Shown here piece by piece: positions 38,148 to 49,506 of a stretch of 64,000 nt of DNA; position 1 is the stretch's first letter; every line of letters begins with the position of its first letter. The position numbers and the translations under genes were made by a program. The notes under the pieces are model-generated. The model made no database searches. It was not told the origin of the DNA and saw only the letters and a program-made list of their open reading frames with translations. The DNA lies in the NCBI RefSeq assembly GCF_026460985.1, contig NZ_JAPKNM010000051.1, forward strand, positions 53,814 through 117,813. The letters are read 5' to 3'. Source of the stretch: Sphingomonas sp. GTDB lineage: Bacteria > Pseudomonadota > Alphaproteobacteria > Sphingomonadales > Sphingomonadaceae.

Positions 38148-38264
38148 GAATACTCCTGGGCCCGAACGGCCCTTGCTTTCCACTATATATGGGGCCCACG
38201 CCAGCGGCATCAATCATATCGCCCGAATCAATCGGGCATACCATCCGCCCCGACCACTCGACCG

Positions 38265-40013
38265 ATGGAGGAACCCATTACCAAGCGCTTCCTGATCGCC
38301 GCCTCTGTTCTCGCGTCTGCGCTCGCGCTGTCCACCACGCCGGCCTTGGCCCAGCTCGGGCCCGGCGAGCCGCCGATCACCGCCCAAACGAGCAATTCGG
38401 GCGGTCCGTTGCATCCGGAGCAACGCAAGCTGCAGCTCGACTCGGCGGGCCTCGCGATCGAGATCTTCCCGGAGCGCCAGGCGATCGCCGGAACCGCGAC
38501 GCTGCGACTGACGGCCAAGGCGCCGGTGCGAACGCTCGTCCTGGATCTCGATCGCAACCTGTCCGTCTCGGCGGTCGCGATCGACGGCCAGCCGCTGAAG
38601 GCGGGGAGCTGGAACAATCCCGAAGGCCGAATGACGATCCGGCTGCCAAAGACCATCGGGACGGGAAAGACAGTCACGGCGCGCGTCACTTACGGCGGGA
38701 CGCCCCATATCGCGGTGCGCCCGCCCTGGGATGGCGGCTGGACATGGTCCAAGACGCCCGATGGCCGCCCCTTCATCGCCACCTCGGTGCAGATGGAAGG
38801 GTGCGACCTCATCTGGCCGTGCATCGATTCGCCGACCTACGAGCCCAAATTCGCCGATCTGCACATCACCGTGCCGCAGGGCCTGAAGGCGCCCTCCAAC
38901 GGCGTGCTGAAGGGCGTGCAGGCCCTGGCCGACGGACGCACGACCTGGAACTGGCACGTCGCCAATCCGACTCTCTACGGCGTCGCGATCAACGTCGCTC
39001 CCTATGAGGAGATCTCGGGAACCTACAAGAGCCGCTTCGGCAACGAGATCCCGATGCACTTCTGGTATCTGCCCGGACCCGGATTGGAGCAGAAGGCGAG
39101 GCAGCTCTTCAGCGAATTCGCCCCGACGCTCGATTTCTTCGAAAGCGTGATCGGCCCCTACCCCTTCGGCGACGAGAAGCTCGGCGTGGTGGAAACGCCG
39201 CACAAGGGCATGGAGCACCAGACGATCAATGCCTATGGCAACCATTATGCGAAGACGCAGTGGGGCTTCGACGATCTGTTCCAGCACGAGTTCGCGCACG
39301 AATGGTTCGCCAACCAGCTGACAGTGCCGGATTGGGATGATTTCTGGCTTCACGAAGGCACGGGCAGCTACATGCAGCCGCTCTACGGCCGCTGGCGCGA
39401 AGGCGAAGGCGTCTACACCGCCATGATGCTTCAGTCGCGCCCCGGAATTCGCGCCAAGACCGCGATCGTCACGGGCCGACCGCAATCCGCCGAAGACGTC
39501 TACGACGACAAGAACGGTCGCGGCGGCGACATCTACAGCAAGGGCAGCTGGACGTTGCACACGCTGCGGAACCTCATCGGCGACAAGGCCTTCTTCGACG
39601 CGTTGCGCCTGGCGATCTACGGCCGCACCGATCCCAAGCCCGGCAACTTCAAGCCGCTCTACCGGACCACGCCCGAGTTCATCGGCTTCGTCCGGCAGGT
39701 GACCGGCACCGACTATCAATGGTTCTTCGACGTCTATCTCTACGAGGCCGCGCTTCCCGAGCTGGTACAGAAGCGCGACGGGACGACATTGTCGCTCGCC
39801 TGGAAGACGCCCGGCAACAAGCCTTTCCCCATGCCCCTCGACGTTTCGGTCGACGGCGTGGTGACCCGGCTGGCGATGACGGGCGGCAAGGACACGCTCA
39901 CGGTTCCCGTCGGCGCCCATGTGACGGTGGACCCCTGGTCCAAGATCCTGATGCAGTCGGACAATATCGACGCGCTTCAGGCCTATCGCGCCGAAATGAT
40001 GCGCAAGAAGTGA
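38265..40013 (+). CDS. M1 family metallopeptidase (copy 1)
   Basis: KGMEHQTINAYGN and HEFAHEWFANQ (HExxH) with signal peptide; closely similar to the next gene. Confidence 0.9.
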   Translation: MEEPITKRFLIAASVLASALALSTTPALAQLGPGEPPITAQTSNSGGPLHPEQRKLQLDSAGLAIEIFPERQAIAGTATLRLTAKAPVRTLVLDLDRNLSVSAVAIDGQPLKAGSWNNPEGRMTIRLPKTIGTGKTVTARVTYGGTPHIAVRPPWDGGWTWSKTPDGRPFIATSVQMEGCDLIWPCIDSPTYEPKFADLHITVPQGLKAPSNGVLKGVQALADGRTTWNWHVANPTLYGVAINVAPYEEISGTYKSRFGNEIPMHFWYLPGPGLEQKARQLFSEFAPTLDFFESVIGPYPFGDEKLGVVETPHKGMEHQTINAYGNHYAKTQWGFDDLFQHEFAHEWFANQLTVPDWDDFWLHEGTGSYMQPLYGRWREGEGVYTAMMLQSRPGIRAKTAIVTGRPQSAEDVYDDKNGRGGDIYSKGSWTLHTLRNLIGDKAFFDALRLAIYGRTDPKPGNFKPLYRTTPEFIGFVRQVTGTDYQWFFDVYLYEAALPELVQKRDGTTLSLAWKTPGNKPFPMPLDVSVDGVVTRLAMTGGKDTLTVPVGAHVTVDPWSKILMQSDNIDALQAYRAEMMRKK

Positions 40014-40024
40014 GACCGGAAGCA

Positions 40025-41737
40025 ATGAAGCCCTTCCACATCGCCCTCCTCCTGGTCGGCGCGGCCGTCTCGCCTGCGCATGCGCAGGTCGCCCCCGGCG
40101 AGCCGCCGATCACCGCCAACACCCAGAGCTCGGGCGGACCGATCGATCTCGAGCGCGCCGCCCTGCGGCTCGATCATGTCGATCTCGCGATCGAAGTGTT
40201 CCCCGACACGCAGCGGCTGCAGGGCGTGGCGACGCTGACTCTGCACAGCACGGCGCCGCAGCGCCGGCTGCTGATCGATCTCGACAAGAACCTGCCGGTC
40301 ACCGCGGTCAGCGTCGACGGCAGGCCGCTGCCGCGCACCGGCTGGTCCAACCCCGAGGGCCGGCTGACGATCTCCCTGCCCGAGACCCTCGCCGCCGGCA
40401 GCCGCGCGGTCGTGCGGATCGCTTATGGCGGCACCCCGCACGTCGCGGTGCGCGCGCCGTGGGACGACGGCATCGTCTGGGCCAAGACGCCCGACGGCAA
40501 GCCGTGGATCGCGACCACGGCGGAAGGCTATGGCTGCGACCTGTTCTGGCCCTGCCTCGACTTCCCCGCGGGCGAACCGGCCAAGGTCGACCTGCACATC
40601 ACCGTGCCCAAGGGCCTTTCGGCCCCCTCCAACGGCATATTGCTGAAGGTCGAGACGCTGCCCGACGGCCGCACGACCTGGCATTGGCACGCGCGCAGCC
40701 CCAACCCCTATTCGGTGGTGCTCAACATCGCGCCCTATGCCGAGATCAAGGGCAGCTACGAAAGCCGTTTCGGCAACAGGATCCCGCTCCAATATTGGCA
40801 CCTGCCGGGCCGCGAGGCCGGCGCACGGGGGCTGTTCGCCGAATTCGCGCCGACGCTCGATTTCTTCGAGGCCAATGTCGGCCCCTATCCCTGGGGCGAC
40901 GAGAAGCTCGGCGTGGTCGAGACGCCGCATCTCGGCATGGAGCACCAGACGATCAACGCCTATGGCAACAATTACCGCAAGGCGCCCGAGGGCTACGACT
41001 GGCTGTTCCAGCACGAGCTCGCGCACGAATGGTTCGGCAACCAGATGTCCGCGGCGAACTGGGACGATTACTGGCTCCACGAGGGCTATGGCCAGTACAT
41101 GCAGCCGCTCTACGGCCGCTGGCGCGAAGGCGAGGCCCGCTATGCGGTGATGATGGACAAGTTCCGCAACCAGATCGCGAACAAGGCGCCGATCGTCTCC
41201 GGACGGATCCTGACCGAGGAAGAGGTCTATGAGGAGGAGAAAGGCGGCCCCGGCGGCGACATCTACGTCAAGGGCGCCTGGGTGCTCCACACGCTTCGCA
41301 ACCTGATCGGCGACAAGGATTTCTGGGAAGTCACGCGCCGGCTCGTCTATGGGCGCCCCGATCCGAAGCCGGGCAATTTCCAGCCGCGCTTCGCGACCAC
41401 CCCCGAATATGTGGGCATCGTGAACCAGGTGACCGGCAAGGACATGACCTGGTTCTTCGACGTCTATCTGCGCGAGGCGGCGCTTCCCGAGCTGCTCCAG
41501 ACCCGCGAGAGCGGACGGCTCACGCTCAAGTGGAAGACGCCGAACGACAGGCCCTTCCCGCTGCCGGTCGAGGTGGAAGTGGGCGGCAAGGTCGAGACCG
41601 TGGCGATGGAGGGCGGCACCGGCAGCATCGCGGTGCCGGCGGACGCGCATGTCGTTGTGGATCCGAACGCACGCATCCTCAAGCGGTCCGAGGCCGTCGA
41701 GGCCTATCAGGCCGACGCACGGCGGCGGGAGCAATAG
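40025..41737 (+). CDS. M1 family metallopeptidase (copy 2, tandem paralog)
   Basis: LGMEHQTINAYGNNY and HELAHEWFGNQ; signal peptide MKPFHIALLLVGAAVSPAHAQ; 11-nt gap to copy 1. Confidence 0.9.
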   Translation: MKPFHIALLLVGAAVSPAHAQVAPGEPPITANTQSSGGPIDLERAALRLDHVDLAIEVFPDTQRLQGVATLTLHSTAPQRRLLIDLDKNLPVTAVSVDGRPLPRTGWSNPEGRLTISLPETLAAGSRAVVRIAYGGTPHVAVRAPWDDGIVWAKTPDGKPWIATTAEGYGCDLFWPCLDFPAGEPAKVDLHITVPKGLSAPSNGILLKVETLPDGRTTWHWHARSPNPYSVVLNIAPYAEIKGSYESRFGNRIPLQYWHLPGREAGARGLFAEFAPTLDFFEANVGPYPWGDEKLGVVETPHLGMEHQTINAYGNNYRKAPEGYDWLFQHELAHEWFGNQMSAANWDDYWLHEGYGQYMQPLYGRWREGEARYAVMMDKFRNQIANKAPIVSGRILTEEEVYEEEKGGPGGDIYVKGAWVLHTLRNLIGDKDFWEVTRRLVYGRPDPKPGNFQPRFATTPEYVGIVNQVTGKDMTWFFDVYLREAALPELLQTRESGRLTLKWKTPNDRPFPLPVEVEVGGKVETVAMEGGTGSIAVPADAHVVVDPNARILKRSEAVEAYQADARRREQ

Positions 41738-41755
41738 GCTCCCGCCGCGCCGGGA

Positions 41756-42358
41756 CTAGCCGGCCGGGCGAAGCACGCGTGCCAGCACATAGGCGAAGAC
41801 GACCTGCCACGGCGTGTAGATCTTGAGGGGCTGCACCAGGTCGCTCACGAACGAGTTACCGGTCGCGCCCGTCGTGAGGTACAGGTACAGGCAGAAGCTG
41901 CCGACAGCACCGAGCAGCACCGTGCCGAACGCCTCGAAGGTCAGGCTCGATCCCTTGCGCAGCAGCCCGAAGATCGCACAGAGCAGGAGACAGCCGCCCG
42001 CTCCGATCGCACCGCCGACGAACCCGCGCAGGAAGCCGACCTCGTCACCGCTGATCCCGCTGACCGTCTTCAGCGCGACATAGTGCATCAGCGTGAAGCC
42101 GACGAAGAACACCAGCGCCTTCACGGCGAAGCGGTGGTGGCGCTCCTGCCACACGAACGGCAGGCCGAACAGCGGCGTAATCCACACCGCGCCATTGTCG
42201 ATGTGGAAGTAGAGCACGATCGCCAGGCCGATCACGTACAAGACGTGGCCAAGGACCAACCATTTGAAGGTCTCGAGGGCCGCAGGGTTGAGCGCCAGAT
42301 CGAAGGGCGAATGATACTCGCGCGGATCTTCGTCGTCGAGAATGGCAACATCGGACAT
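41756..42358 (-). CDS. Hypothetical multi-pass membrane protein
   Basis: 200 aa, several hydrophobic helices; no motif recognised. Confidence 0.65.
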   Translation of the reverse strand: MSDVAILDDEDPREYHSPFDLALNPAALETFKWLVLGHVLYVIGLAIVLYFHIDNGAVWITPLFGLPFVWQERHHRFAVKALVFFVGFTLMHYVALKTVSGISGDEVGFLRGFVGGAIGAGGCLLLCAIFGLLRKGSSLTFEAFGTVLLGAVGSFCLYLYLTTGATGNSFVSDLVQPLKIYTPWQVVFAYVLARVLRPAG

Positions 42359-42432
42359 AAGTCACCTCTCCATCCCGTTTACTGCCGGAGATGGTGCGCC
42401 TCGTGGGCGAGTCGGTCAATCGCGCGTGCATG

Positions 42433-42465
42433 CAAAAACGGCCGGAAAGATGTCTTTCCGGCCGC
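42433..42465 (-). terminator. Rho-independent terminator downstream of clpX
   Basis: Minus strand GCGGCCGGAAAGACATCTTTCCGGCCGTTTTTG. Confidence 0.85.
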
Positions 42466-42491
42466 TTGTGCAGTGTTTTGGCAACAGAAGC

Positions 42492-43757
<1,266 letters not shown>

Positions 43758-43904
43758 TCAATCCATCCTTTACGCGCCGAACGCGTAGCCACTACCCGCC
43801 ATCCTACACGCGGGTTCCCGTCCGGCAATCCATAATCGGCCCGCAGCGAAGCGGTGCCATCCGTCCGCGGGCCTTTGCCCGCGGACGGCTATAATCCAAT
43901 ATTC

Positions 43905-44558
43905 TTAAGCAGCTGCTGCGTCTTCGGTCGGCTGCGGCCGCTTTTCGTAAACTTCGTCGACGATCCCGAACTCCTTGGCCTCATTGGCCTCGAGGAAGGT
44001 GTCGCGATCCATCGCGCGCTCGATCCTCTCGAGCGGCTGACCCGTATACTTGGCATACAGGTCATTCATCCGCTGGCGAATACGGAGAATCTCCTTAGCC
44101 TGGATCTCGATGTCCGAGGCCATGCCCTGCGCGCCACCCGAGGGCTGGTGCACCATGATGCGGGCATTGGTGAGCGCGACTCGCAGGCCCGGCTCTCCGC
44201 TCGCGAGCAGGAAGCTGCCCATCGACGCCGCCTGGCCGATGCAGACCGTGCCGACGCGCGGGCGGATATATTGCATCGTGTCGTGGATCGCCATGCCGGC
44301 GGTGACCACGCCGCCCGGCGAGTTGATGTACATCCAGATGTCCTTCTTCGGGTTCTCGGACTCGAGGAAGAGCAGCTGGGCGGTGATCAGCGAGGCCATG
44401 TGGTCCTCGACGCCGCCGGTGACGAACACGATCCGCTCGCGGAGCAGGCGCGAATAGATGTCGAAGCTGCGCTCGCCGCGGCTCGACTGTTCGATGACGA
44501 TCGGAACGAGACCGCCGGTAACGGGATCAATGGTCATCTGACCGGAAAGCGGATGCAT
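43905..44558 (-). CDS. clpP: ATP-dependent Clp protease proteolytic subunit ClpP
   Basis: [69 protein letters not shown]. Confidence 0.97.
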   Translation of the reverse strand: MHPLSGQMTIDPVTGGLVPIVIEQSSRGERSFDIYSRLLRERIVFVTGGVEDHMASLITAQLLFLESENPKKDIWMYINSPGGVVTAGMAIHDTMQYIRPRVGTVCIGQAASMGSFLLASGEPGLRVALTNARIMVHQPSGGAQGMASDIEIQAKEILRIRQRMNDLYAKYTGQPLERIERAMDRDTFLEANEAKEFGIVDEVYEKRPQPTEDAAAA

Positions 44559-44684
44559 GTGGGATTTTCTCTTGGATGTTTGCCCAGGGTTCCCAACATC
44601 GGCGCTCGGGCTGCGCGGCGCAAGGGGGGAACGCAGTGAATGGGCGGTATTGAACCGAACCTGGCCGACTCCCACATCGTTGCG

Positions 44685-45722
44685 ATGGCGACACATACGG
44701 TCCTGGTGACGGGCGGCTCGGGCTTCGTGGGAAGCCATGTCATCCTCCAGTTGCTGGAGGCGGGGCATTCGGTACGCACCACCGTCCGCAGCCTGGCGCG
44801 CGAACCCGAGATCCGCGCGGCCCTCGCCCGCGCCGGCGCGGATGTGGGGGAACGCCTGACCTTCTTCGCCGCCGACCTGGAGAAGGACGAAGGCTGGGCC
44901 GAAGCGGTGGCCGGCTGCGACTATGTCCAGCATGTCGCCTCCCCCTTCCCGCCCGCACAGCCCAAGGACGAGAACGACCTGATCCGCCCGGCGCGCGAGG
45001 GAACGCTGCGCGTGCTCCGGGCGGCGCGGGACGCCGGGGTCAAGCGCGTCGTCGTCACCTCGTCCTTCGCCGCGATCGGCTATGGCCAGGGGCAGCGCGA
45101 GACGCCCTATACCGAAACCGACTGGACCGATCCCGAGGGCCCGGCGGTCCAGCCCTATATGAAATCGAAGACGCTCGCCGAGCGCGCCGCCTGGGACTTC
45201 ATCGCCCGCGAAGGGGGCGGCATGGAGCTGGCGGTGGTCAACCCGGTCGGCATCTTCGGCCCGGCGCTGAACGGCGACCTGTCGACCTCGATCTTCCTCG
45301 TCCAGACGATGCTCGAGGGCAAGATGCCCGGCACGCCGCGACTCTATCTGGGCGTGGTCGACGTCCGCGACGTCGCCGACCTCCAGCTGCGCGCGATGAC
45401 CGACCCCGCCGCCGCGGGCGAGCGCTTCCTCGCGGTGGCCGGCGAGGCGATGTCGTTCCACCAGATGGCGACGGTGCTCCGCGAGCGACTGGGCCCGGCG
45501 GCCTCCAAGGTGCCGAAGCGCGAGCTGCCCGACTGGCTGATCCGGCTGCTGGCGATCTTCAATCCGCTTGCGCGCGAAGCCGTGCCGCGGCTGGGGATCA
45601 AGGCGGATGCCAGCAACGAAAAGGCGCGCCGCGTGCTGGGCTGGACGCCGAGATCGAACGAGGATGCGATCGTCGCGAGCGCGGAGAGCTTGATCAGGCT
45701 CGGGCTGGTCGCCGGAGCCTGA
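44685..45722 (+). CDS. NAD-dependent epimerase/dehydratase (dihydroflavonol reductase-like)
   Basis: [52 protein letters not shown] active-site YxxxK. Confidence 0.9.
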   Translation: MATHTVLVTGGSGFVGSHVILQLLEAGHSVRTTVRSLAREPEIRAALARAGADVGERLTFFAADLEKDEGWAEAVAGCDYVQHVASPFPPAQPKDENDLIRPAREGTLRVLRAARDAGVKRVVVTSSFAAIGYGQGQRETPYTETDWTDPEGPAVQPYMKSKTLAERAAWDFIAREGGGMELAVVNPVGIFGPALNGDLSTSIFLVQTMLEGKMPGTPRLYLGVVDVRDVADLQLRAMTDPAAAGERFLAVAGEAMSFHQMATVLRERLGPAASKVPKRELPDWLIRLLAIFNPLAREAVPRLGIKADASNEKARRVLGWTPRSNEDAIVASAESLIRLGLVAGA

Positions 45723-45729
45723 TCCGGCT

Positions 45730-46188
45730 TCACTCGCCGGCCAGACACCGCTGCTGGTAGGTTTCGTTCATCAGATCCATCCGATCCATCACCCAGTCGG
45801 ACTTGCCGTCGATCGCGCCGTAATTGGCCTTCGAATCGTCGCGCGTCGTCGCCATTTGCGCGGTGGCCGATGCCATTGCCGCGGCCTGCCCGATCGGGCC
45901 GGGCAACATGCTCCCCAGCATGCCGGCGGCTTCGAGCGCCTTGGTCTTCGCGCCCTTCCTGTAGACGATCGCCTCGCGCGCGGCCTCGATCTCGTCCAGC
46001 TGCTTCAGCCTTCCGCGCGATTCGGCGAGGACCTGCGCGCAGCTGAGCTTGTCGTCGCCGGGCAAGGCCGGCCCGTCTGGAAGCGGGTTCGGGATCGCGT
46101 AGGCGACCGGCGCCTCCTGCCCGTCCAACGGCGCCGCGACACCTGCCAGCAACGCCATACCAATCCCGAGCCGCAACGCTCCGCGCAT
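45730..46188 (-). CDS. Hypothetical secreted protein
   Basis: Signal peptide [24 protein letters not shown]; no recognised domain. Confidence 0.6.
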   Translation of the reverse strand: MRGALRLGIGMALLAGVAAPLDGQEAPVAYAIPNPLPDGPALPGDDKLSCAQVLAESRGRLKQLDEIEAAREAIVYRKGAKTKALEAAGMLGSMLPGPIGQAAAMASATAQMATTRDDSKANYGAIDGKSDWVMDRMDLMNETYQQRCLAGE

Positions 46189-46287
46189 CCTCGTTTCCCC
46201 GCAAGAAAAACGAAGATGTGATCGCCTGCCGCTCAGTGCAGAAGCATTTGTCGACGAAACCCGTCCTGCGCCCTGCCAAGAGGCCGC

Positions 46288-47223
46288 TCAGCCCCCGAAC
46301 GGCCCCTTCACCGCCAGGTAAGCGAGCCGCCGCATCTCGCGCCGGCCGCGCACCACCGTGTCGAGGATCAGCCCGGTGAACAGGTTGAGGAAGGCGAGGA
46401 TCATCAGCCCCGTAGCGAGGATCGCGGTCGGGAAGCGCGGGACGCTGTGCGTCTCCAGGTACGTGATCGCCAGCGGGAAGGCGAGGATCAGCGCCATCAT
46501 CGCGAACACCGTCGCAATGAACCCGAAGAACAGCATCGGCCGCTCGATCCGGTAGAGCACCGCGATCGTCTTCGCGATGCGGAAGCCGTCGCGATAGGTG
46601 TTGAGCTTCGACGCCGAACCCTCGGGCCGCGCGAAATAGCGCGTCTCCGCCTCCCCGACGGGCATCTTGAGCTCGAGCGCATGGACGCTGATCTCGGTCT
46701 CGATCTCGAACCCCGAGGAGAGCACCGGGAAGCTCTTCACGAAGCGCCGCGAGAAGACACGATAGCCCGAGAAGATGTCGGTGAAGCTGCGCCCGAAAAG
46801 ATGCGCGAGCAGCCCGGTCATCGCGCGGTTGCCGAGCACATGACCGCGGCGATAGGCCTCGGCCGCCTCGTGCACGCGGGTGCCGACGACCATGTCGAGC
46901 CCCTCGCTGGTCAGCCGCTCGACCATCGCCGGCGCGGCGCCCGCGTCATAGGTCGCGTCGCCATCGGCCATCACATAGATATCGGCATCCACGTCGGCGA
47001 ACATCCGCCGCACGACATTGCCCTTGCCCTGCATCCGCTCGCTGCGGACGATGGCACCGGCAGCGCGCGCGACCTCGATCGTGCGGTCGCGGCTGTTATT
47101 GTCGTAGACGTAGATGGCGGCGGCGGGGAACGCCGCGCGGAAGCCGGCGACCGTCTGCGCGATCGCCGCTTCCTCGTTGTAGCAGGGCAGAAGGACTGCG
47201 ATGCGCGGTTCGGCCAAGTTCAT
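46288..47223 (-). CDS. Glycosyltransferase family 2 membrane protein
   Basis: RIAVLLPCYNEEAAIAQTVAGF...YVYDNNSRDRTIEVA...VMADGDATYD; two C-terminal TM helices. Confidence 0.9.
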   Translation of the reverse strand: MNLAEPRIAVLLPCYNEEAAIAQTVAGFRAAFPAAAIYVYDNNSRDRTIEVARAAGAIVRSERMQGKGNVVRRMFADVDADIYVMADGDATYDAGAAPAMVERLTSEGLDMVVGTRVHEAAEAYRRGHVLGNRAMTGLLAHLFGRSFTDIFSGYRVFSRRFVKSFPVLSSGFEIETEISVHALELKMPVGEAETRYFARPEGSASKLNTYRDGFRIAKTIAVLYRIERPMLFFGFIATVFAMMALILAFPLAITYLETHSVPRFPTAILATGLMILAFLNLFTGLILDTVVRGRREMRRLAYLAVKGPFGG

Positions 47224-47232
47224 CCCCCCACG

Positions 47233-47339
47233 CGTCACCCCGGCCTTGTGCCGGGGTCCACCGGGCGGCCAAGCGAGACGCTAAATCGCTGGCGCATAGC
47301 TAGCGGCACCGTGGACCCCGGCACAAGGCCGGGGTGACG
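47233..47339. repeat. REP-type inverted repeat pair between tig and GT2 gene
   Basis: cgtcaccccggccttgtgccggggtccac ... gtggaccccggcacaaggccggggtgacg. Confidence 0.92.
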
Positions 47340-47351
47340 GTGTGGCCAGAA

Positions 47352-49007
47352 TCAGTCGGCCTTCTTCTTCGCCGGGGCCTTCTTGGCGGGCTTGGCCGGA
47401 GCCTCTTCCGCTGCTTCGGCCTTGGCGGCCGGCGCCTTCTTGGTCGCCGCCTTCTTCACCGGCTCGGCCTCGACGAGGTCGTCGGCACCGGCCGGGGTCT
47501 CGACCTTCTTGTCGGCCTTGGACGGCGCCTTCTTGGTGGCAGCCTTCTTCGCCGGTTCCTCGGCCTGGGCTTCGTCGGCCGCGGCTTCGGCCTTGGCCGG
47601 CTTCTTGGCGGCGGCCTTCTTGGCCTTGGGCTTGTGGTTGTCGTGGTCGTGCGTGTAGGTGCCGGTGTCGAAGCCCTCGTCGCTCTCGATCGCGGCCTCG
47701 AGCTCCTCGCGCGTCACTTCGCGCTCGCTGATCTCGGCCTTGTCGAACAGGAAGTCGACGACCTTGTCCTCGAACAGAGGCGCGCGCAGCTGGGCGGCCG
47801 CCATCGGCTCCTGCTGGACATATTGGATGAAGCGCTGGCGATCCTCGGGGCCGTATTGCTGCGCGGCCTGCGCGATCAGGCGGTTCATCTCCTGGCTGTT
47901 GACCTCGACGCCGTTGGCGGTGCCGATCTCGGAGAGCAGCAGGCCCAGGCGCACGCGGCGCTCGGCGATCTTGAAGTAATCGTCGCGCTCGGCCTCGAGC
48001 TCGGCGAGCGCAGCGGCGGGATCCTCCTCATGCTCGGTCTCGTGGACGAGCTGGTGCCAGATCTGCTGGAACTCGGCGTCGACCATCGACGGCGGCACCG
48101 GGAAGTCGTGGCCCGCGGCGAGCTGATCGAGCAGCTTGCGCTTCATATAGGTGCGGGTGAGGCCGTTGAGCTGCTGCTCGATCTGGCCCTTGAGGAGCCC
48201 CTTGAGCTGCTCGAGGTCCTGCAGGCCGAGCGCCTTGGCGAAATCGTCGTCGATCTTGGTCTCGCCGGCGGTCTTCACCGCGGTGATCTTGAGATCGAAG
48301 GTCGCGGGCTGGCCCGCGAGGTTCTTGGCGCCGTAATCCTCGGGGAAGGTGACGTTGATCGTCTTCTCGTCGCCGGCCTTCACGCCGACGATCTGGTCCT
48401 CGAAGCCCGGGATCAGGCGGCCCGAGCCGATCTCGACCGCCATGCCCTCGCCGGTGCCGCCCTCGAAGGCGACGCCGTCGGCGGTCTTGCCGACGAAGTC
48501 CATCGTCACCTGGTCGCCGGTGGCGGCCTTGTGCTTGGCGGGGGCGTCGTCCCAGCCCTTCTGGTTGCTGGCGAGCTGCTTGAGCTGCTCGTCGACCGCG
48601 GCATCGTCGGCCGGGACGGTCAGGCGCTCGAGCTTGAGGCCCTCGATCGACGGCGTCGGCACGTCGGGGAGCACTTCGAGCTCGATCTTGATCTCGGCGT
48701 CCTTGCCGGGCGCATAGTCGCCCTCGAGGCTCACCGCCGGCTGCATCGCCGGGCGCAGCTTGTGCTCGACGAGCAGCTTCTGCACGCCTTCCTGGATCGA
48801 GTTGTTGAGCGCGTCCTGCGCCAGCGCCTCGCCGTGCATCTTGCGCACGAGGTTCGCGGGGACCTTGCCCGGGCGGAAGCCGGGCATGCGGACCTGCGGG
48901 GCGACCCGCTTCACTTCGGCATCGACCTTGGAGTCGATGTCCTTGGCAGTGATCTTGAGCGTGTAGGCGCGCTTGAGGCCCTCGTTCAACGTCTCGACAG
49001 TCTGCAT
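47352..49007 (-). CDS. tig: Trigger factor with long Lys/Ala-rich C-terminal tail
   Basis: MQTVETLNEGLKRAYTLKITAKDI...VRMPGFRPGKVP; FKBP domain VTMDFVGKTADGVAFEGG; tail KPKAKKAAAKKPAKAEAAA...KKAPAKKKAD. Confidence 0.95.
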   Translation of the reverse strand: MQTVETLNEGLKRAYTLKITAKDIDSKVDAEVKRVAPQVRMPGFRPGKVPANLVRKMHGEALAQDALNNSIQEGVQKLLVEHKLRPAMQPAVSLEGDYAPGKDAEIKIELEVLPDVPTPSIEGLKLERLTVPADDAAVDEQLKQLASNQKGWDDAPAKHKAATGDQVTMDFVGKTADGVAFEGGTGEGMAVEIGSGRLIPGFEDQIVGVKAGDEKTINVTFPEDYGAKNLAGQPATFDLKITAVKTAGETKIDDDFAKALGLQDLEQLKGLLKGQIEQQLNGLTRTYMKRKLLDQLAAGHDFPVPPSMVDAEFQQIWHQLVHETEHEEDPAAALAELEAERDDYFKIAERRVRLGLLLSEIGTANGVEVNSQEMNRLIAQAAQQYGPEDRQRFIQYVQQEPMAAAQLRAPLFEDKVVDFLFDKAEISEREVTREELEAAIESDEGFDTGTYTHDHDNHKPKAKKAAAKKPAKAEAAADEAQAEEPAKKAATKKAPSKADKKVETPAGADDLVEAEPVKKAATKKAPAAKAEAAEEAPAKPAKKAPAKKKAD

Positions 49008-49073
49008 TCTTTCAGGCTTCCACACTAGAATTGGGATCGCGGCGCCGGGACGCTGATCAGAGAGCGGCGGTGC

Positions 49074-49158
49074 TGGTGCGGGCGAAGGGACTCGAACCCC
49101 CACACCTTTCGATACCAGAACCTAAATCTGGCGCGTCTACCAGTTCCGCCACGCCCGC
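49074..49158 (-). tRNA. tRNA-Leu (anticodon TAG)
   Basis: Minus strand GCGGGCGTGGCGGAACTGGTAGACGCGCCAGATTTAGGTTCTGGTATCGAAAGGTGTGGGGGTTCGAGTCCCTTCGCCCGCACCA. Confidence 0.95.
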
Positions 49159-49267
49159 AGGGGCACCGCCGGTCGGCGGGCTCTATAGCAGTCATGGGCC
49201 CCGGGGCAAGCCGCGAAGCAACTGCGTCGCCGCGCCCCGCGTTCAATGGGGGACAAGGAGAGTCCTG

Positions 49268-49453
49268 ATGCCCGTCGAGCCCCCCATCCCGGCCACGCCC
49301 GAGCCCGCGCCTTCGGAGAATCCCGGCGCGCCGCAGCCGGGCCAGCCGACCGCGCCGCCGCCCGAATATAATCCGCCCGCGCCCGACGTGGACGTGCCCG
49401 CGCCGCAACCCGGCGGCGACCCGAAGGTTGCGCCGGGGCAGCCGATGGCGTGA
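49268..49453 (+). CDS. Small proline-rich protein (61 aa)
   Basis: RBS-like aaggag before ATG; MPVEPPIPATPEPAPSENPGAPQPGQPTAPPPEYNPPAPDVDVPAPQPGGDPKVAPGQPMA. Confidence 0.5.
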   Translation: MPVEPPIPATPEPAPSENPGAPQPGQPTAPPPEYNPPAPDVDVPAPQPGGDPKVAPGQPMA

Positions 49454-49506
49454 GAAGAACACGAATGACGCGGTGGCGAAGAGCCGGCCGCCACCACCGC
49501 ACCGGT

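Noticed and set aside
36405-38264. N-terminal 620 residues of the 1202-aa ORF 36405-40013
   Set aside because: This part is antisense to lon; the real M1 peptidase begins at ATG 38265 with a signal peptide.
43861-43888. Strong hairpin ccgtccgcgggcctttgcccgcggacgg between clpX and clpP
   Set aside because: Looks like an ordinary terminator/attenuator after clpP; not unusual enough to list as a finding.
47334-49028. 564-aa plus-strand ORF with long Gly/Leu/Val-rich stretches
   Set aside because: Antisense to trigger factor; the repetitive look is the complement of the KKAA/KKAP tail codons.
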